Shown: in pieces, positions 1 through 7,942 of the stretch
How the letters are laid out: every line of letters begins with the position of its first letter
Position numbering within the stretch: the stretch's first letter is position 1
DNA from: JAUXLW01 sp964195005
Lineage (GTDB): Bacteria > Actinomycetota > Acidimicrobiia > Spongiisociales > SHLN01
DNA length: 22,984 nucleotides
Reading direction: 5' to 3'
Assembly (NCBI GenBank): GCA_964195005.1
Contig: CAXMOO010000079.1
Span: 1 to 22,984 of the forward strand
Program-made: the position numbers and the translations under genes
The notes under the pieces: model-generated
What the model was told of the DNA's origin: nothing
What the model saw: only the letters and a program-made list of their open reading frames with translations
Databases searched by the model: none

Positions 1-22
1 GACACTGACCAGAGTGCCCCAT

Positions 23-37
23 CCTTGTCCGACAAGG
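23..37. repeat. Short perfect inverted repeat
   Basis: A 15-bp palindrome, CCTTGTC-C-GACAAGG, lies in the otherwise featureless first 140 bases. It could be a protein-binding site or the stem of a terminator for a gene left of the window. No T-tract follows on either strand, so a terminator role is weak. Nothing else is supported between positions 1 and 142. Confidence 0.3.
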
Positions 38-157
38 CCGGTCTGATGAATGGTCTCGCCCCCCCTCGCTCCCGTTCATATCCCTTCTCGGGCCAGCCGC
101 GCCCTGGCGACAGGGAAGCTCCCCACTGATCGCCATTTCTAATGGCTCACCAGGGTC

Positions 158-637
158 ATGCCGTTTCTGCTTGGTGGCTACCTGCTGTTCGATCGTGCCT
201 TCGCCTGGATCCGCATTCCAGGAACACCAGTATTCCTGGGAGAGCTCGGGCTGGGATTCGGGCTCTTTGCCATTCTGCAAACCCCCCACCTGGGTCGAGT
301 TCTGCGCCTACGGGCCAATCTGTCGCCCTGGGTGATGCTGGCGATGACCGGCATCCTCCTCAACGCGTTCTCCGCCCCCACGATCGAAGGGCCTCAGGTT
401 GGCGTCTGGGCCTGGACGCTGTTTGGCATGGGGGCGGTCCTAGGCCTCGGCGCCAGGGCGTCGCGCTCGCCTCGCAAACGCCGGACGGCAGTGAGCGACG
501 ATGGCTGGCTGCTCATGCAACAATCTCCACCCATAAGCGCCGCCCATCCCTCGATGCCGGGAGCCGGAATGGATGAAATTGTCAAGAGTTTCGATGAATT
601 GATCGGAAAGACCGAAGACGACCTGGCCGACGAGTAG
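158..637 (+). pseudogene. Probable O-antigen ligase/polymerase-like membrane protein with internal deletion
   Basis: The 159-residue ORF starts with a hydrophobic segment containing GYLLFDRAFAWIRIPGTPVF and then LGELGLGFGLFAI. This resembles the first transmembrane part of O-antigen ligase/polymerase (Wzy/WaaL-like) proteins. After only about 60 residues it jumps to ILLNAFSAPTIEGPQVGVW, which resembles the last transmembrane helices of the same kind of protein. These proteins normally have 400 or more residues and many helices, so the middle seems to be missing without loss of frame. The last 60 residues are polar and acidic and end in a charged helix-like tail. The ribosome binding site is weak (AGGG close to the ATG). 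The frame is open back to a TAA at 140. It is the only leftmost gene on the plus strand, convergent with groEL. It could instead be a small intact membrane protein of unknown role. The family assignment is by eye only. Confidence 0.4.
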
Positions 638-654
638 CCAGGAAGACCGCAAGG

Positions 655-683
655 AAAAGCGGCGCCGCAAGGCGCCGCCTTTT
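655..683. terminator. Bidirectional Rho-independent terminator between the 158-637 ORF and groEL
   Basis: AAAAGCGGCGCC, a GCAA tetraloop, and GGCGCCGC-C-TTTT form a very strong GC stem flanked by an A-run on the left and a T-run on the right, with a single bulged C. The symmetry lets it act in both directions. It sits 17 bases after the stop at 637 and 21 bases beyond the groEL stop at 705, as expected between convergent genes. Confidence 0.85.
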
Positions 684-704
684 CCGCTTGAACCTGAAAG
701 GTTC

Positions 705-2339
705 CTACATCATGCCGTGCATGTCGCCGCCGCCTCCTGGCATGGCGGGCAGGGCCTCCTCATTCTCCTCGGCCACAATCGCCTCTGTGGTGATGAGCAG
801 CCCGGCGATCGAAGCAGCATTCTGCAGCGTCGAACGAGTGACCTTGGCAGGGTCAATGATCCCGGCTTTCGTCAGGTCCTCGTACTCGCCGGTCTGGGCA
901 TTGAAGCCGTGCTTGGCATCGAGGCCTTTAACAGCCTCGACTACCACGCCGCCTTCATAGCCGGCATTGATGGCGATCTGACGCAGTGGGGCCTCGAGCG
1001 ACTTGACGATGATCCGGCGTCCGGCCTTCTCGTCGTCGGTTCCGCCCCGAAGCTTCTCCACGGAATCCTTGGCCCGGAGCATCGGTACTCCACCACCGGG
1101 GAGGATCCCCTCCTCGACTGCGGCACGGGTCGCCTGGATGGCGTCCTCAATGCGATGCTTACGCTCTTTGAGCTCGACCTCGGTAGCAGCACCAATCTTG
1201 ATGACGGCCACTCCGCCGGAGAGCTTGGCAAGGCGCTCAGCGAGCTTCTCCCGGTCCCAATCAGAATCGGAATCCTCGATCTCACGGCGGATCTGTGTGA
1301 CCCTGCCATCTACGTCGGACTTCTTCCCGCCGCCTTCGACGATCGTCGTGTTGTCCTTAGTGATGACGATCTTGCGAGCAGAGCCAAGCAGGTCGAGAGT
1401 TGCATTCTCGAGCTTCAGGCCAACCTCTTCCGAAACCACGGTTGCGCCCGTGAGAATCGCGATGTCCTGAAGCATGGCCTTGCGCCGCTCTCCAAAACCG
1501 GGGGCCTTGACGGCCGCCGACATGAAGGTGCCGCGGATCTTGTTGACAACCAACGTGGCGAGGGCTTCGCCCTCGACATCTTCGGCGATCAACAAAAGCG
1601 GCTTGCCGGATTGCATAATCTTCTCCAGCACCGGCAGCAGATCCTGCACGGCGGTCACCTTCTGATTGGCAATGAGGATGTACGGGTCTTCCATTACCGC
1701 CTCTTGCCGATCTACGTCTGTGATGAAGTACGGGGAGATGTAGCCCTTGTCGAACTGCATGCCCTCGGTGAATTCCAGCTCGACCCCGAAGGTCTGGCTG
1801 TCCTCAACGGTGATAACGCCTTCATTCCCGACCCGATCCATGGCCTCGGCAATACGATCGCCGATAACCTCATCGGCTGCCGAGTTGGCTGCGACATAGG
1901 CAATCTTGGCTTTGTCCTTGGCACCCACCGATTCGGCGGAGTCCATGAAGTAACCGACGGCCGCTTCCACAGCCTGCTCGATGCCTCGCTTCAGCTCCAT
2001 CGGGTTGGCGCCGGCTGATACAAACCGCAGGCCTTCGCGCACCATTGCCTGGGCCAGAACCGTCGCCGTGGTGGTGCCGTCACCGGCCACGTCATTGGTC
2101 TTGTTGGCGACTTCCTTGGCGAGCTGCGCCCCCATGTTCTCCCATGGGTCCTCCAGCTCGATCTCTTTGGCGATAGTCACGCCGTCGTTGGTGATTGTGG
2201 GTGCACCCCACTTCTTTTCGAGGAGCACGTTGCGACCCTTGGGGCCCAGCGTGACCTTTACAGTGTCGGCGAGTTGGTCAACACCACTCTGCAGCGCCTG
2301 GCGCGCTTCCTCGTCGAACTTCAGTACTTTGGCTGCCAT
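705..2339 (-). CDS. groEL: Chaperonin GroEL (60 kDa subunit)
   Basis: This is the cytosolic ATP-driven folding chaperonin, which works as a double heptameric ring capped by GroES. The 544 residues match the usual length. The ATP-site motif GDGTTT is at residues 86-91, and the apical and equatorial regions are continuous to the end. The C terminus is Gly/Met rich (PGGGGDMHGMM), the GGM-type tail of the main housekeeping chaperonin, not the His-rich tail of the GroEL1 paralogues found in some actinobacteria. AGGAG precedes the ATG, and the groES stop is only eight bases upstream, so the two form one operon. Transcription is expected to be controlled by HrcA through the CIRCE sites upstream of groES. 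The long ORF on the opposite strand is a shadow. Confidence 0.99.
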   Translation of the reverse strand: MAAKVLKFDEEARQALQSGVDQLADTVKVTLGPKGRNVLLEKKWGAPTITNDGVTIAKEIELEDPWENMGAQLAKEVANKTNDVAGDGTTTATVLAQAMVREGLRFVSAGANPMELKRGIEQAVEAAVGYFMDSAESVGAKDKAKIAYVAANSAADEVIGDRIAEAMDRVGNEGVITVEDSQTFGVELEFTEGMQFDKGYISPYFITDVDRQEAVMEDPYILIANQKVTAVQDLLPVLEKIMQSGKPLLLIAEDVEGEALATLVVNKIRGTFMSAAVKAPGFGERRKAMLQDIAILTGATVVSEEVGLKLENATLDLLGSARKIVITKDNTTIVEGGGKKSDVDGRVTQIRREIEDSDSDWDREKLAERLAKLSGGVAVIKIGAATEVELKERKHRIEDAIQATRAAVEEGILPGGGVPMLRAKDSVEKLRGGTDDEKAGRRIIVKSLEAPLRQIAINAGYEGGVVVEAVKGLDAKHGFNAQTGEYEDLTKAGIIDPAKVTRSTLQNAASIAGLLITTEAIVAEENEEALPAMPGGGGDMHGMM

Positions 2340-2347
2340 TTATTCTC

Positions 2348-2635
2348 CTAGCCGATGACCGCGAGCACGTCGCGGGCGGACAGGATCAGAAACTCCTGGC
2401 CTTCGAATTTGATTTCTGTGCCGCCGTACTTGGAGTAAACGACGACGTCACCCTTCTCCACATCCATGGGGATGCGACCGCCGTCCTCAAACTCTCCAGG
2501 GCCTACGGCGAAAACGTCTCCCAGCTGCGGCTTTTCTTTAGCCGTATCAGGAATGACGAGACCAGACGCTGTGGTCGAGTTGTCGTCATCCTTGGGTTTC
2601 ACGATGATGCGGTCGCCCAGTGGCTTCAGCTCCAT
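2348..2635 (-). CDS. groES: Co-chaperonin GroES (10 kDa)
   Basis: GroES forms the heptameric lid of the GroEL folding chamber. From the ATG at 2635 the protein has 95 residues, starts MELKPLGDRIIVKP, and ends ILSARDVLAVIG, both typical of the family. The mobile loop that touches GroEL covers about residues 16-32. An in-frame ATG at 2656 exists, but it lies inside the CIRCE operator. The start at 2635 has a near-perfect ribosome binding site (AAAGGAGGGG) seven bases upstream and gives the standard N terminus, so it was chosen. groEL follows after eight bases. Confidence 0.98.
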   Translation of the reverse strand: MELKPLGDRIIVKPKDDDNSTTASGLVIPDTAKEKPQLGDVFAVGPGEFEDGGRIPMDVEKGDVVVYSKYGGTEIKFEGQEFLILSARDVLAVIG

Positions 2636-2649
2636 GTGTTTCCCCTCCT

Positions 2650-2676
2650 TTAGCACTCGTGTCTTGCGAGCGCTAA
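2650..2676. promoter_or_regulatory. CIRCE operator, proximal copy (HrcA binding site)
   Basis: TTAGCACTC, nine bases, then GAGCGCTAA. This is the CIRCE inverted repeat with one mismatch from GAGTGCTAA. It overlaps the expected transcription start and early leader of groES and ends just before the Shine-Dalgarno sequence. CIRCE is bound by the repressor HrcA. No hrcA gene lies in this window. Confidence 0.92.
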
Positions 2677-2705
2677 ATATAGCAGTCTCGAGGGGAGAGT
2701 GCTAA
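2676..2705 (-). promoter_or_regulatory. Probable groESL promoter
   Basis: On the minus strand, TTAGCA (-35, 2705-2700) and TATATT (-10, 2681-2676) are 18 bases apart. The -35 lies in the perfect half-site of the distal CIRCE and the -10 in the gap between the two operators. This is the usual arrangement where HrcA binding blocks polymerase. The predicted start near 2669 would give a leader of roughly 35 bases. Confidence 0.55.
2679..2705. promoter_or_regulatory. CIRCE operator, distal copy (HrcA binding site)
   Basis: Read on the minus strand, this is a perfect TTAGCACTC half-site, nine bases, then GACTGCTAT, which has two mismatches from GAGTGCTAA. It begins two bases from the proximal CIRCE. 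It covers the probable -35 region and reaches into the -10 region of the groES promoter. Confidence 0.8.
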
Positions 2706-2722
2706 CTTTATTTCGGAGCTTC

Positions 2723-3739
2723 TCAGGCCCCTAGCCGAAGGCTCACGCTGACGTCCGAGACCAGATCCGTAGTCTCGCCCCGGGTCAACCGCTGGGCTCC
2801 GGCCATGGCGATCATCGCCCCATTGTCGGTGCACAGCTCGGTGTCGGGGACGAACAATTTCACTCCCCTGGCCGACGACTCCTCTTCGAGACGTTGCCGC
2901 AGACGCCGGTTGGCCATCACCCCTCCCCCACCCCCCACGACCTTCACACCCGTGGCATCCACCGCATTGAATGTCTTCTCCACCAGCACATCAACGACGG
3001 CTTCTTGCAGCGAGGCCGCCACGTCGGGTATGGCAGGCAAGGTGCCGGCATCACGATGTTCACGCACATAGGTAATCAACGAAGTCTTCAGGCCCGAGAA
3101 GGAAAAGTCGTAGGGGCGGTCCGCCAGGGCGCGAGGGAATGCCACAGCCGTCGGGTCTCCGCTCTCGGCCTCGCGGTCGATCGCCGGTCCGCCCGGGTAG
3201 CCCAGGCCGAGAAAACGCGCCGTCTTATCGAGGGCTTCGCCTGCGGCATCGTCGATGGTTGCCCCCAGCGACTCATACTCGCCCCACGCTTTCATATGGA
3301 TGACGACGGTATGGCCACCGGAGGCCAACAGCACTACGGCCGGGGGCTCGAAGCCGGCGTTACTCAGCATGGGAGCCAGGAGGTGGCCCTCGAGATGATT
3401 GACCCCGACAAAGGGCTTGCCGAGCGCCCACGCCAGCGATTTAGCAAACGCGTAGCCCACCACCAGCGCCCCGACCAACCCCGGGCCCCGGGTCGCCGCC
3501 ACCCCATCCAGATCGGATTGATGGAGGCCGGCCTGAGCAAGAGCCCGATGGGTCAAGTGCCTGATGGCCTCAACATGTGCCCGGGCTGCCACCTCGGGGA
3601 CAACGCCTCCGAAGCGAGCGTGTTGATCCACCTGCGAAGCCAGAACATTCGATAGCAATTTGGTGCCGGCCACCACACCGATCCCGGTTTCGTCGCAACT
3701 TGTCTCAATGCCAAGAACCACCGGGCTCTCATCGCTCAT
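2723..3739 (-). CDS. tsaD: tRNA N6-adenosine threonylcarbamoyltransferase TsaD
   Basis: TsaD transfers the threonylcarbamoyl group from TC-AMP to A37 of ANN-decoding tRNAs, the last step of t6A synthesis, in complex with TsaB and TsaE. The 338 residues show the ASKHA fold: the N-terminal GIETSCDETG motif (residues 10-19), the metal ligands H115 and H119 in NHLEGH, a Gly-rich GGGGG stretch, and the late CTDNGAMIA motif with the third metal ligand. Length and motifs are standard. Its ATG overlaps the rimI stop by four bases (ATGA), so it is the last gene of the unit starting at nnr. The groES promoter begins just after its stop. Confidence 0.98.
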   Translation of the reverse strand: MSDESPVVLGIETSCDETGIGVVAGTKLLSNVLASQVDQHARFGGVVPEVAARAHVEAIRHLTHRALAQAGLHQSDLDGVAATRGPGLVGALVVGYAFAKSLAWALGKPFVGVNHLEGHLLAPMLSNAGFEPPAVVLLASGGHTVVIHMKAWGEYESLGATIDDAAGEALDKTARFLGLGYPGGPAIDREAESGDPTAVAFPRALADRPYDFSFSGLKTSLITYVREHRDAGTLPAIPDVAASLQEAVVDVLVEKTFNAVDATGVKVVGGGGGVMANRRLRQRLEEESSARGVKLFVPDTELCTDNGAMIAMAGAQRLTRGETTDLVSDVSVSLRLGA

Positions 3740-4233
3740 AGCGCGGTCCTCATCTCATCGAGGGTGCCCTCGTAGCCGGCAGAGTCGATGTCGATGGCCC
3801 ACATCACCAGCGCATCCTCGGTCCGGTAGTAATCGCGGCGAAGGCCCACCCCCTCAAAGCCGAATTTCCGATAGAGCCGCTGGGCGGCCTGGTTCGAGCT
3901 CCGCACCTCGAGGGTGAGATTGCGGGCTCCGCGTTCTTTGGCGGCCTGAATCAGAGAGATCATGAGCAGCGATCCCACTCCTTTCTGTCTCTCTTCCGGT
4001 ATCACCGCCAGCGTCACGATGTGGGCATCTTTGCCCAGCAGCATCACCCCTCCGAACCCGCAGAGCGTCTCGCCTCGCTCGACCGCCAGATAGACCCGGC
4101 CCGGCTCAGCGAACTCCTTTCGAAAAAGCTCCAATGGCCACGGTTCAGTGAACGACGCGGCTTCGACGCCGGCGACCGTCTGCAGGTCATCTGTCGTCAG
4201 TGGGCGCACCGTGAAGCTCAGCCCTGTTTCCAA
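3736..4233 (-). CDS. rimI: Ribosomal protein alanine N-acetyltransferase RimI-like GNAT
   Basis: This is a GNAT acetyltransferase of the RimI type, which acetylates the N-terminal alanine of ribosomal protein S18 and possibly other substrates in the cytosol. The acetyl-CoA loop is RQKGVG (residues 82-87), after the beta-4 strand VTLAVIPEE. The C-terminal half carries LEVRSSNQAAQRLYRKFGF, the hallmark of the family. The start is TTG at 4233, supported by a strong GGGAGGAGG site six bases upstream. A GTG eight codons later has no such site. The start lies 16 bases inside tsaB and the stop overlaps tsaD, as is common for tsaB-rimI-tsaD clusters. Confidence 0.93.
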   Translation of the reverse strand: METGLSFTVRPLTTDDLQTVAGVEAASFTEPWPLELFRKEFAEPGRVYLAVERGETLCGFGGVMLLGKDAHIVTLAVIPEERQKGVGSLLMISLIQAAKERGARNLTLEVRSSNQAAQRLYRKFGFEGVGLRRDYYRTEDALVMWAIDIDSAGYEGTLDEMRTAL

Positions 4234-4928
4234 GCGGCCTCCTCCCGAAAGTCCTTCCAGTTGATGACGACATCCGGCTCCCGCAGGTATAACGGACGGA
4301 CCTCATCGGGTGCAGCCGGCTCCCCGCGAGCAAGGCGCCCCGCAGCCAGTTCGAGCAAGACGTCGGCGCTCGGCCATCGAGGGCGGCCGGTCTTCACCCG
4401 ATGCAAGCCGCGTAGCGTCCCATCGGGAAGAGCCTGGTGGTCACCGACGACAAGGATGTCACTGTCCGTCGCGTCGAGCAGCCCGGCAAAGCCTGCAGGG
4501 CTCACCACCTCGGGCGCACCCTCTTTCATCACTCCACCGGGCACCGGCCGGTAGGCGGCTACCGCGACCTCCTCACGACGCATGTCGACCACGGGCCAAA
4601 TCATCCGATGGCCGGTGGCAGCCCTGAATGCCAGGGCGTCGAGGGAGGTGAGGCCGACGAGCTGGGCCCCCGTCGCTGCCGCCACGCCCTGGGCTGTGGC
4701 CAAACCAGCCCTGATGCCGGTGAACAGCCCGGGACCTACATCGACCACCACCGCGTCGATGTCGGCCGGCTTCCAACCGGTTTGCTTGAAGCAGAACTCC
4801 ATGGCAGGGACCAGAAAGCCAACGTGGCCCCGGCGATCCACCTGAAACGACATAGCGAGGAGCTCATCGTCGACGCCAAGGGCGACGGACGAAGCCGGAG
4901 TTGCGGTCTCGATGGCGAGGATCCTCAT
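4218..4928 (-). CDS. tsaB: t6A biosynthesis protein TsaB
   Basis: TsaB is a catalytically inactive TsaD paralogue that dimerises with TsaD and is needed for t6A37 formation. The 236 residues open with MRILAIETATPASSVAL, the degenerate ASKHA phosphate-1 motif. GPGLFTGIRAGLATAQG follows at about residues 68-84, the most conserved block of the family. The histidine metal ligands of TsaD are missing, as expected. The ATG overlaps the tsaE stop (ATGA) and the 3' end overlaps rimI. tsaE, tsaB and tsaD together supply the modification complex, while the TC-AMP synthase (TsaC/Sua5) is not in the window. Confidence 0.97.
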   Translation of the reverse strand: MRILAIETATPASSVALGVDDELLAMSFQVDRRGHVGFLVPAMEFCFKQTGWKPADIDAVVVDVGPGLFTGIRAGLATAQGVAAATGAQLVGLTSLDALAFRAATGHRMIWPVVDMRREEVAVAAYRPVPGGVMKEGAPEVVSPAGFAGLLDATDSDILVVGDHQALPDGTLRGLHRVKTGRPRWPSADVLLELAAGRLARGEPAAPDEVRPLYLREPDVVINWKDFREEAAWKQG

Positions 4929-5380
4929 AACTCCAGCTCCTCGAGCGGACGGTCGCTCCAGTCGCCGAGGGGATCAAAGCGCAATATTCGGGTGTCCTGC
5001 CCACTGACCTCGAGATGGACTACGAGCCGGCTCGCCGGCATCGATTGCTCAACCGCCGTTCCCCATTCGATCATCAGAACCCCATCGGCCGCCTCTTCAA
5101 TCAGGTCCAGGTCGGCCACCTCCCCCAGCGTGTCCATCCGATACACATCGGCGTGGGTCAGCGGCACGAGGCCGCTGTATGTCCGAGCGAGAATGAACGT
5201 GGGGCTGGTTATTTCCTCGTCGACTCCCAGACCCTCGGCGACACCAGCGATGAATGTGGTTTTTCCGGCGCCGAGGTCACCCTCTATCAGGACCACATCA
5301 CCTGGTCGCAGCAGGCTCGCCAACCGCCTCCCCACAGCCATCGTCTCGGCCGGGCCGGTGCACCGTATCTCCACGCCCAT
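4925..5380 (-). CDS. tsaE: tRNA t6A biosynthesis ATPase TsaE
   Basis: This is a small P-loop ATPase that stimulates the TsaB-TsaD complex. The Walker A sequence GDLGAGKTT is at residues 34-42. It is followed by SPTFILARTYSG, HADVYRM and the late IEWG motif, all typical of TsaE. The length of 151 residues is normal. Its start shares one base with the stop of the uracil-DNA glycosylase gene upstream (TGATG), and its stop overlaps tsaB. Confidence 0.97.
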   Translation of the reverse strand: MGVEIRCTGPAETMAVGRRLASLLRPGDVVLIEGDLGAGKTTFIAGVAEGLGVDEEITSPTFILARTYSGLVPLTHADVYRMDTLGEVADLDLIEEAADGVLMIEWGTAVEQSMPASRLVVHLEVSGQDTRILRFDPLGDWSDRPLEELEL

Positions 5381-5976
5381 CAGAACAGCTCGGCTTGCTC
5401 AGGCTGTCGGTTGGCGATCACGCTCAAGGCCAGCTCAATGTCGGCTTGCATCTGCTCGACCACCTGGGACCTACCCCGCAATGCCGCCGCAGGATGGAAG
5501 GTTGGCACTACATGCCGCCCCCACCACGGATAGGCCTGGCCTCTCATGCGGGTGATCCCCACTTCCGTCTTGAGCAGCAGCTTGGTCGAGAAGTTCCCCA
5601 GCGTGATCACCACCGCGGGATCCACCAGCCGAATCTGCTCTGCCAGGTAACCCTTACACTCATCGATCTCGTCCTGACGAGGATCACGGTTCCCCGGCGG
5701 ACGACACTTGACGACGTTGGCGATGTAGACCTGGGACCGGCTGAGCCCGACGGCCTCGAGCAACGAGGAGAGAAGCTCTCCCGACCTCCCCACAAAGGGC
5801 AATCCCTGCTCGTCCTCGTGCTGACCGGGGCCTTCGCCGATGAACATCAGGTCGGACTCGGGGTTGCCTTCACCGAAAACCACGTTGCTCCGGCCTTCAT
5901 GCAACCGACAACGCACGCAACCGGCCGCTTCTTTAGCGAGCAGCTGCAGGGCGGCCTTGTTCTCTTCGGTGTTCAT
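5380..5976 (-). CDS. Uracil-DNA glycosylase, family 4 (iron-sulfur)
   Basis: The enzyme removes uracil from DNA at the start of base excision repair. The 198 residues fit family 4. Four cysteines at 20, 23, 91 and 107 (C-X2-C and C-X15-C) would bind a 4Fe-4S cluster. Motif 1 is GEGPGQHEDEQGLPFVG (residues 47-63), and the late HPAA motif is near the C terminus. The gene is inserted between the P1 peptidase and tsaE, with overlapping stop and start codons on both sides, so it is part of the same transcript. A DNA repair enzyme is not a usual member of the alr-tsaE cluster. Confidence 0.95.
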   Translation of the reverse strand: MNTEENKAALQLLAKEAAGCVRCRLHEGRSNVVFGEGNPESDLMFIGEGPGQHEDEQGLPFVGRSGELLSSLLEAVGLSRSQVYIANVVKCRPPGNRDPRQDEIDECKGYLAEQIRLVDPAVVITLGNFSTKLLLKTEVGITRMRGQAYPWWGRHVVPTFHPAAALRGRSQVVEQMQADIELALSVIANRQPEQAELF

Positions 5977-6857
5977 CCCTCTTCCTCTGTTGCCCGCACA
6001 GCAGCCTCAATGGCGTCCCCCACAGCCAGGAAGGCGGCCTCGCCCACTGCATCGAGGTCGTCCTCCACTTCACCGCACGAAACTGCGAAGGCAACGTCGC
6101 CATCATATCGAGTGTGGCCGGGACGGACGCAGGCACCTATGGCGTCATGCGCCCGCACGTTGAGCCGCATCAGGTCGTTACGGCTCAGGCGGGCATCAGT
6201 TGCCATTACGACCAGTGTCGTATTCTCGAGCACAGCCGGCTCGAAGCCGGGTGACCCGGGACGCATTGGGCCCCCGGTAAGCGGCTCCCCTTCGAGGCTA
6301 AAGACGTCCCCCACGGAGTTGACTACCGCCAGCGCGCCCACCGTGCACGAGCCCGCGGTGCTTGCCGCCGATCCCAGCCCTCCCGGCCGCATGTGATCCC
6401 AACCTCGCCAGCCGGCGACCGTCGCTCCGGTCCCGGCTCCCACGGCTCCCATAGCTACGGGATCGTGACTTATCGACTGGTAAGCCGCTGCGCCCTCCTC
6501 AGGGCCGGGCCGGGCATCGGGGCTTCCGGCGAAGAAGTCATAGATAACGGCTGTCGGAACGATCGGCACGAGGCCGTGGGGTGTCTGGTGGCCCCTGCCA
6601 TCGGCCTCAAGGGCACGGACAACTCCATCTGCGGTTGCCAGGCCGAAGGCGCTCCCGCCGGTGAGGACGATGCCCTGGATCTGCTCAACCCGCATGCCCG
6701 GGTTCAGCAGTGCCAGCTCTCGACTCCCCGGGGCCGCCCCGCGAACCTCAACGGCAGCCCGATTCGGCTCTGGGAAGGTGATGACGGTGACTCCGGTTTT
6801 ACCGACCGAGTCGGTCCAGTGGCCGACCCCGACGCCGGAGACCGATGTCAAGGTCAT
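5973..6857 (-). CDS. P1 family (S58, DmpA-like) peptidase
   Basis: This is a self-processing N-terminal nucleophile hydrolase of the P1/S58 family. Members include D-aminopeptidases and beta-peptidyl aminopeptidases, but the substrate cannot be told from sequence. The 294 residues carry GIVLTGGSAFGLATADGVV near residue 65, a Gly-rich GAVGAGTGATVAGW segment, and the conserved ENTTLVVMATDA motif. Cleavage before the Thr at residue 213 would expose the catalytic nucleophile. No signal peptide is visible, so it is likely cytosolic. The gene overlaps alr upstream and the glycosylase downstream by four bases each. Lying next to alanine racemase, a role with D-amino acid peptides is possible but is inference. 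Confidence 0.9.
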   Translation of the reverse strand: MTLTSVSGVGVGHWTDSVGKTGVTVITFPEPNRAAVEVRGAAPGSRELALLNPGMRVEQIQGIVLTGGSAFGLATADGVVRALEADGRGHQTPHGLVPIVPTAVIYDFFAGSPDARPGPEEGAAAYQSISHDPVAMGAVGAGTGATVAGWRGWDHMRPGGLGSAASTAGSCTVGALAVVNSVGDVFSLEGEPLTGGPMRPGSPGFEPAVLENTTLVVMATDARLSRNDLMRLNVRAHDAIGACVRPGHTRYDGDVAFAVSCGEVEDDLDAVGEAAFLAVGDAIEAAVRATEEEG

Positions 6858-7942
6858 TCCTGGTACCGGCGCGGAAGACGGGGGCCGAAACCACAGAGGA
6901 TTTCCCAGCTAACGGTGTCGAGGAGCCCGGCCCACTCGTCGGCCTCGATGGTCTCCTCTCCCTGAGCCCCGAGTAGAACGACCTCGTCCCCCACCGCGAC
7001 TTCGTCAGAGCCCACGACAATGATCTGGTCCATCGTTACCGACCCTGCATACGGCCGCCGCTTTCCACCGATGAGCACCGAACCGCCCGCACGGGAAAGC
7101 CGCCGGGTTACGCCGTCGGCGTACCCGATAGGAACCGTGGCCACCACTCCGTCCCCTTCGAGCGGGCGAATGCGGCCGTAAGAAGGCCGGGAGCCGGCAG
7201 GAAGTTGTTGGACGTGGGCCACCCGGGAGACAACTCGCATCGCCGGCCGTAACTCCACCACGTCCCGGCACTCGGGGCTTGGATAGCAACCGTACATCGC
7301 CAGGCCGATGCGCACCATGTCCCAGCGGCTCTCGGGGTAGAGCAGCGCTCCCGCCGAGTTGGCGGCGTGCACGATCCCCGGGTCGATCCCTTCCCCCCGC
7401 ACCGCTTCCACCAGACGCGCCAGTTGGTCAATTTGTTGTTTGGTGAATTCGGCGTTGCCCTCTGCATCGGGGAAGTGAGTCCACAAGCCCCCCAGCTGCG
7501 ATTTCTCATCCAGGCCGCGAGCCATCTCGAGGGCCGAAGCGTGATCGGCGCCCACCCTGTGCATACCGGTGTCGAGTTTTACATGAGGGGCGATGGGCCC
7601 CTCCCCGATCTTGCGGAGAGCCGGCAGAAAGTCTCCGGTGTATCCCGTCGGAGTGAGCTGGTAACGCTGGGCTTCCTCGAGGTCGCTCGCCAACGGCTCG
7701 GACAGCAGGAGAATCGGCGCGCTCAGGTCCGCTTCCCGTAGCCGGATCCCCTCCGCAACAGTGGCCACTGCCAACCAGGTTGCTCCGGCCTCCAGCGCCG
7801 CCTCGGCAACGGGGACGTCGCCGTGGCCGTAGGCATCAGCTTTGACCACCGCCGCGATCGCCGCAGGGCTGACTACTTCGGCGATGGATCTCACGTTGTG
7901 CCGGATGGCCCCGAGGTCGATCTCCACCCAGGAGGGTCTCAT
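6854..7942 (-). CDS. alr: Alanine racemase
   Basis: A PLP enzyme that interconverts L- and D-alanine and supplies D-alanine for peptidoglycan. In the 362 residues the PLP-binding lysine is K34 in VVKADAYGHG. The barrel domain runs to about residue 235. The C-terminal beta domain contains VPIGYADGVTRRLS, with the Tyr that acts as the second catalytic base across the dimer, and the conserved SVTMDQ motif. Its ATG overlaps the nnr stop and its stop overlaps the P1 peptidase start. The pairing nnr-alr-tsaE is conserved in actinobacteria. Here two genes separate alr from tsaE. Confidence 0.97.
   Translation of the reverse strand: MRPSWVEIDLGAIRHNVRSIAEVVSPAAIAAVVKADAYGHGDVPVAEAALEAGATWLAVATVAEGIRLREADLSAPILLLSEPLASDLEEAQRYQLTPTGYTGDFLPALRKIGEGPIAPHVKLDTGMHRVGADHASALEMARGLDEKSQLGGLWTHFPDAEGNAEFTKQQIDQLARLVEAVRGEGIDPGIVHAANSAGALLYPESRWDMVRIGLAMYGCYPSPECRDVVELRPAMRVVSRVAHVQQLPAGSRPSYGRIRPLEGDGVVATVPIGYADGVTRRLSRAGGSVLIGGKRRPYAGSVTMDQIIVVGSDEVAVGDEVVLLGAQGEETIEADEWAGLLDTVSWEILCGFGPRLPRRYQE

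Noticed and set aside
142..576. Alternative plus-strand ORF overlapping 158-637
   Set aside because: Composition is Arg/Pro/Gly-rich with no membrane pattern or motif, whereas the 158-637 frame has coherent hydrophobic segments.
717..2018. 433-codon plus-strand ORF opposite groEL
   Set aside because: It is the complement of a certain groEL gene, has no ribosome binding site and no recognisable domain; long antisense ORFs are common in GC-rich DNA.
4437..5555. 372-codon plus-strand ORF opposite tsaB and tsaE
   Set aside because: Complement of two recognised genes; no domain and biased composition.
5254..6396. 380-codon plus-strand ORF opposite the glycosylase and P1 peptidase genes
   Set aside because: It lies across two firmly identified minus-strand genes and reads as Arg/Pro/Ser-rich sequence without motifs; shadow ORF.
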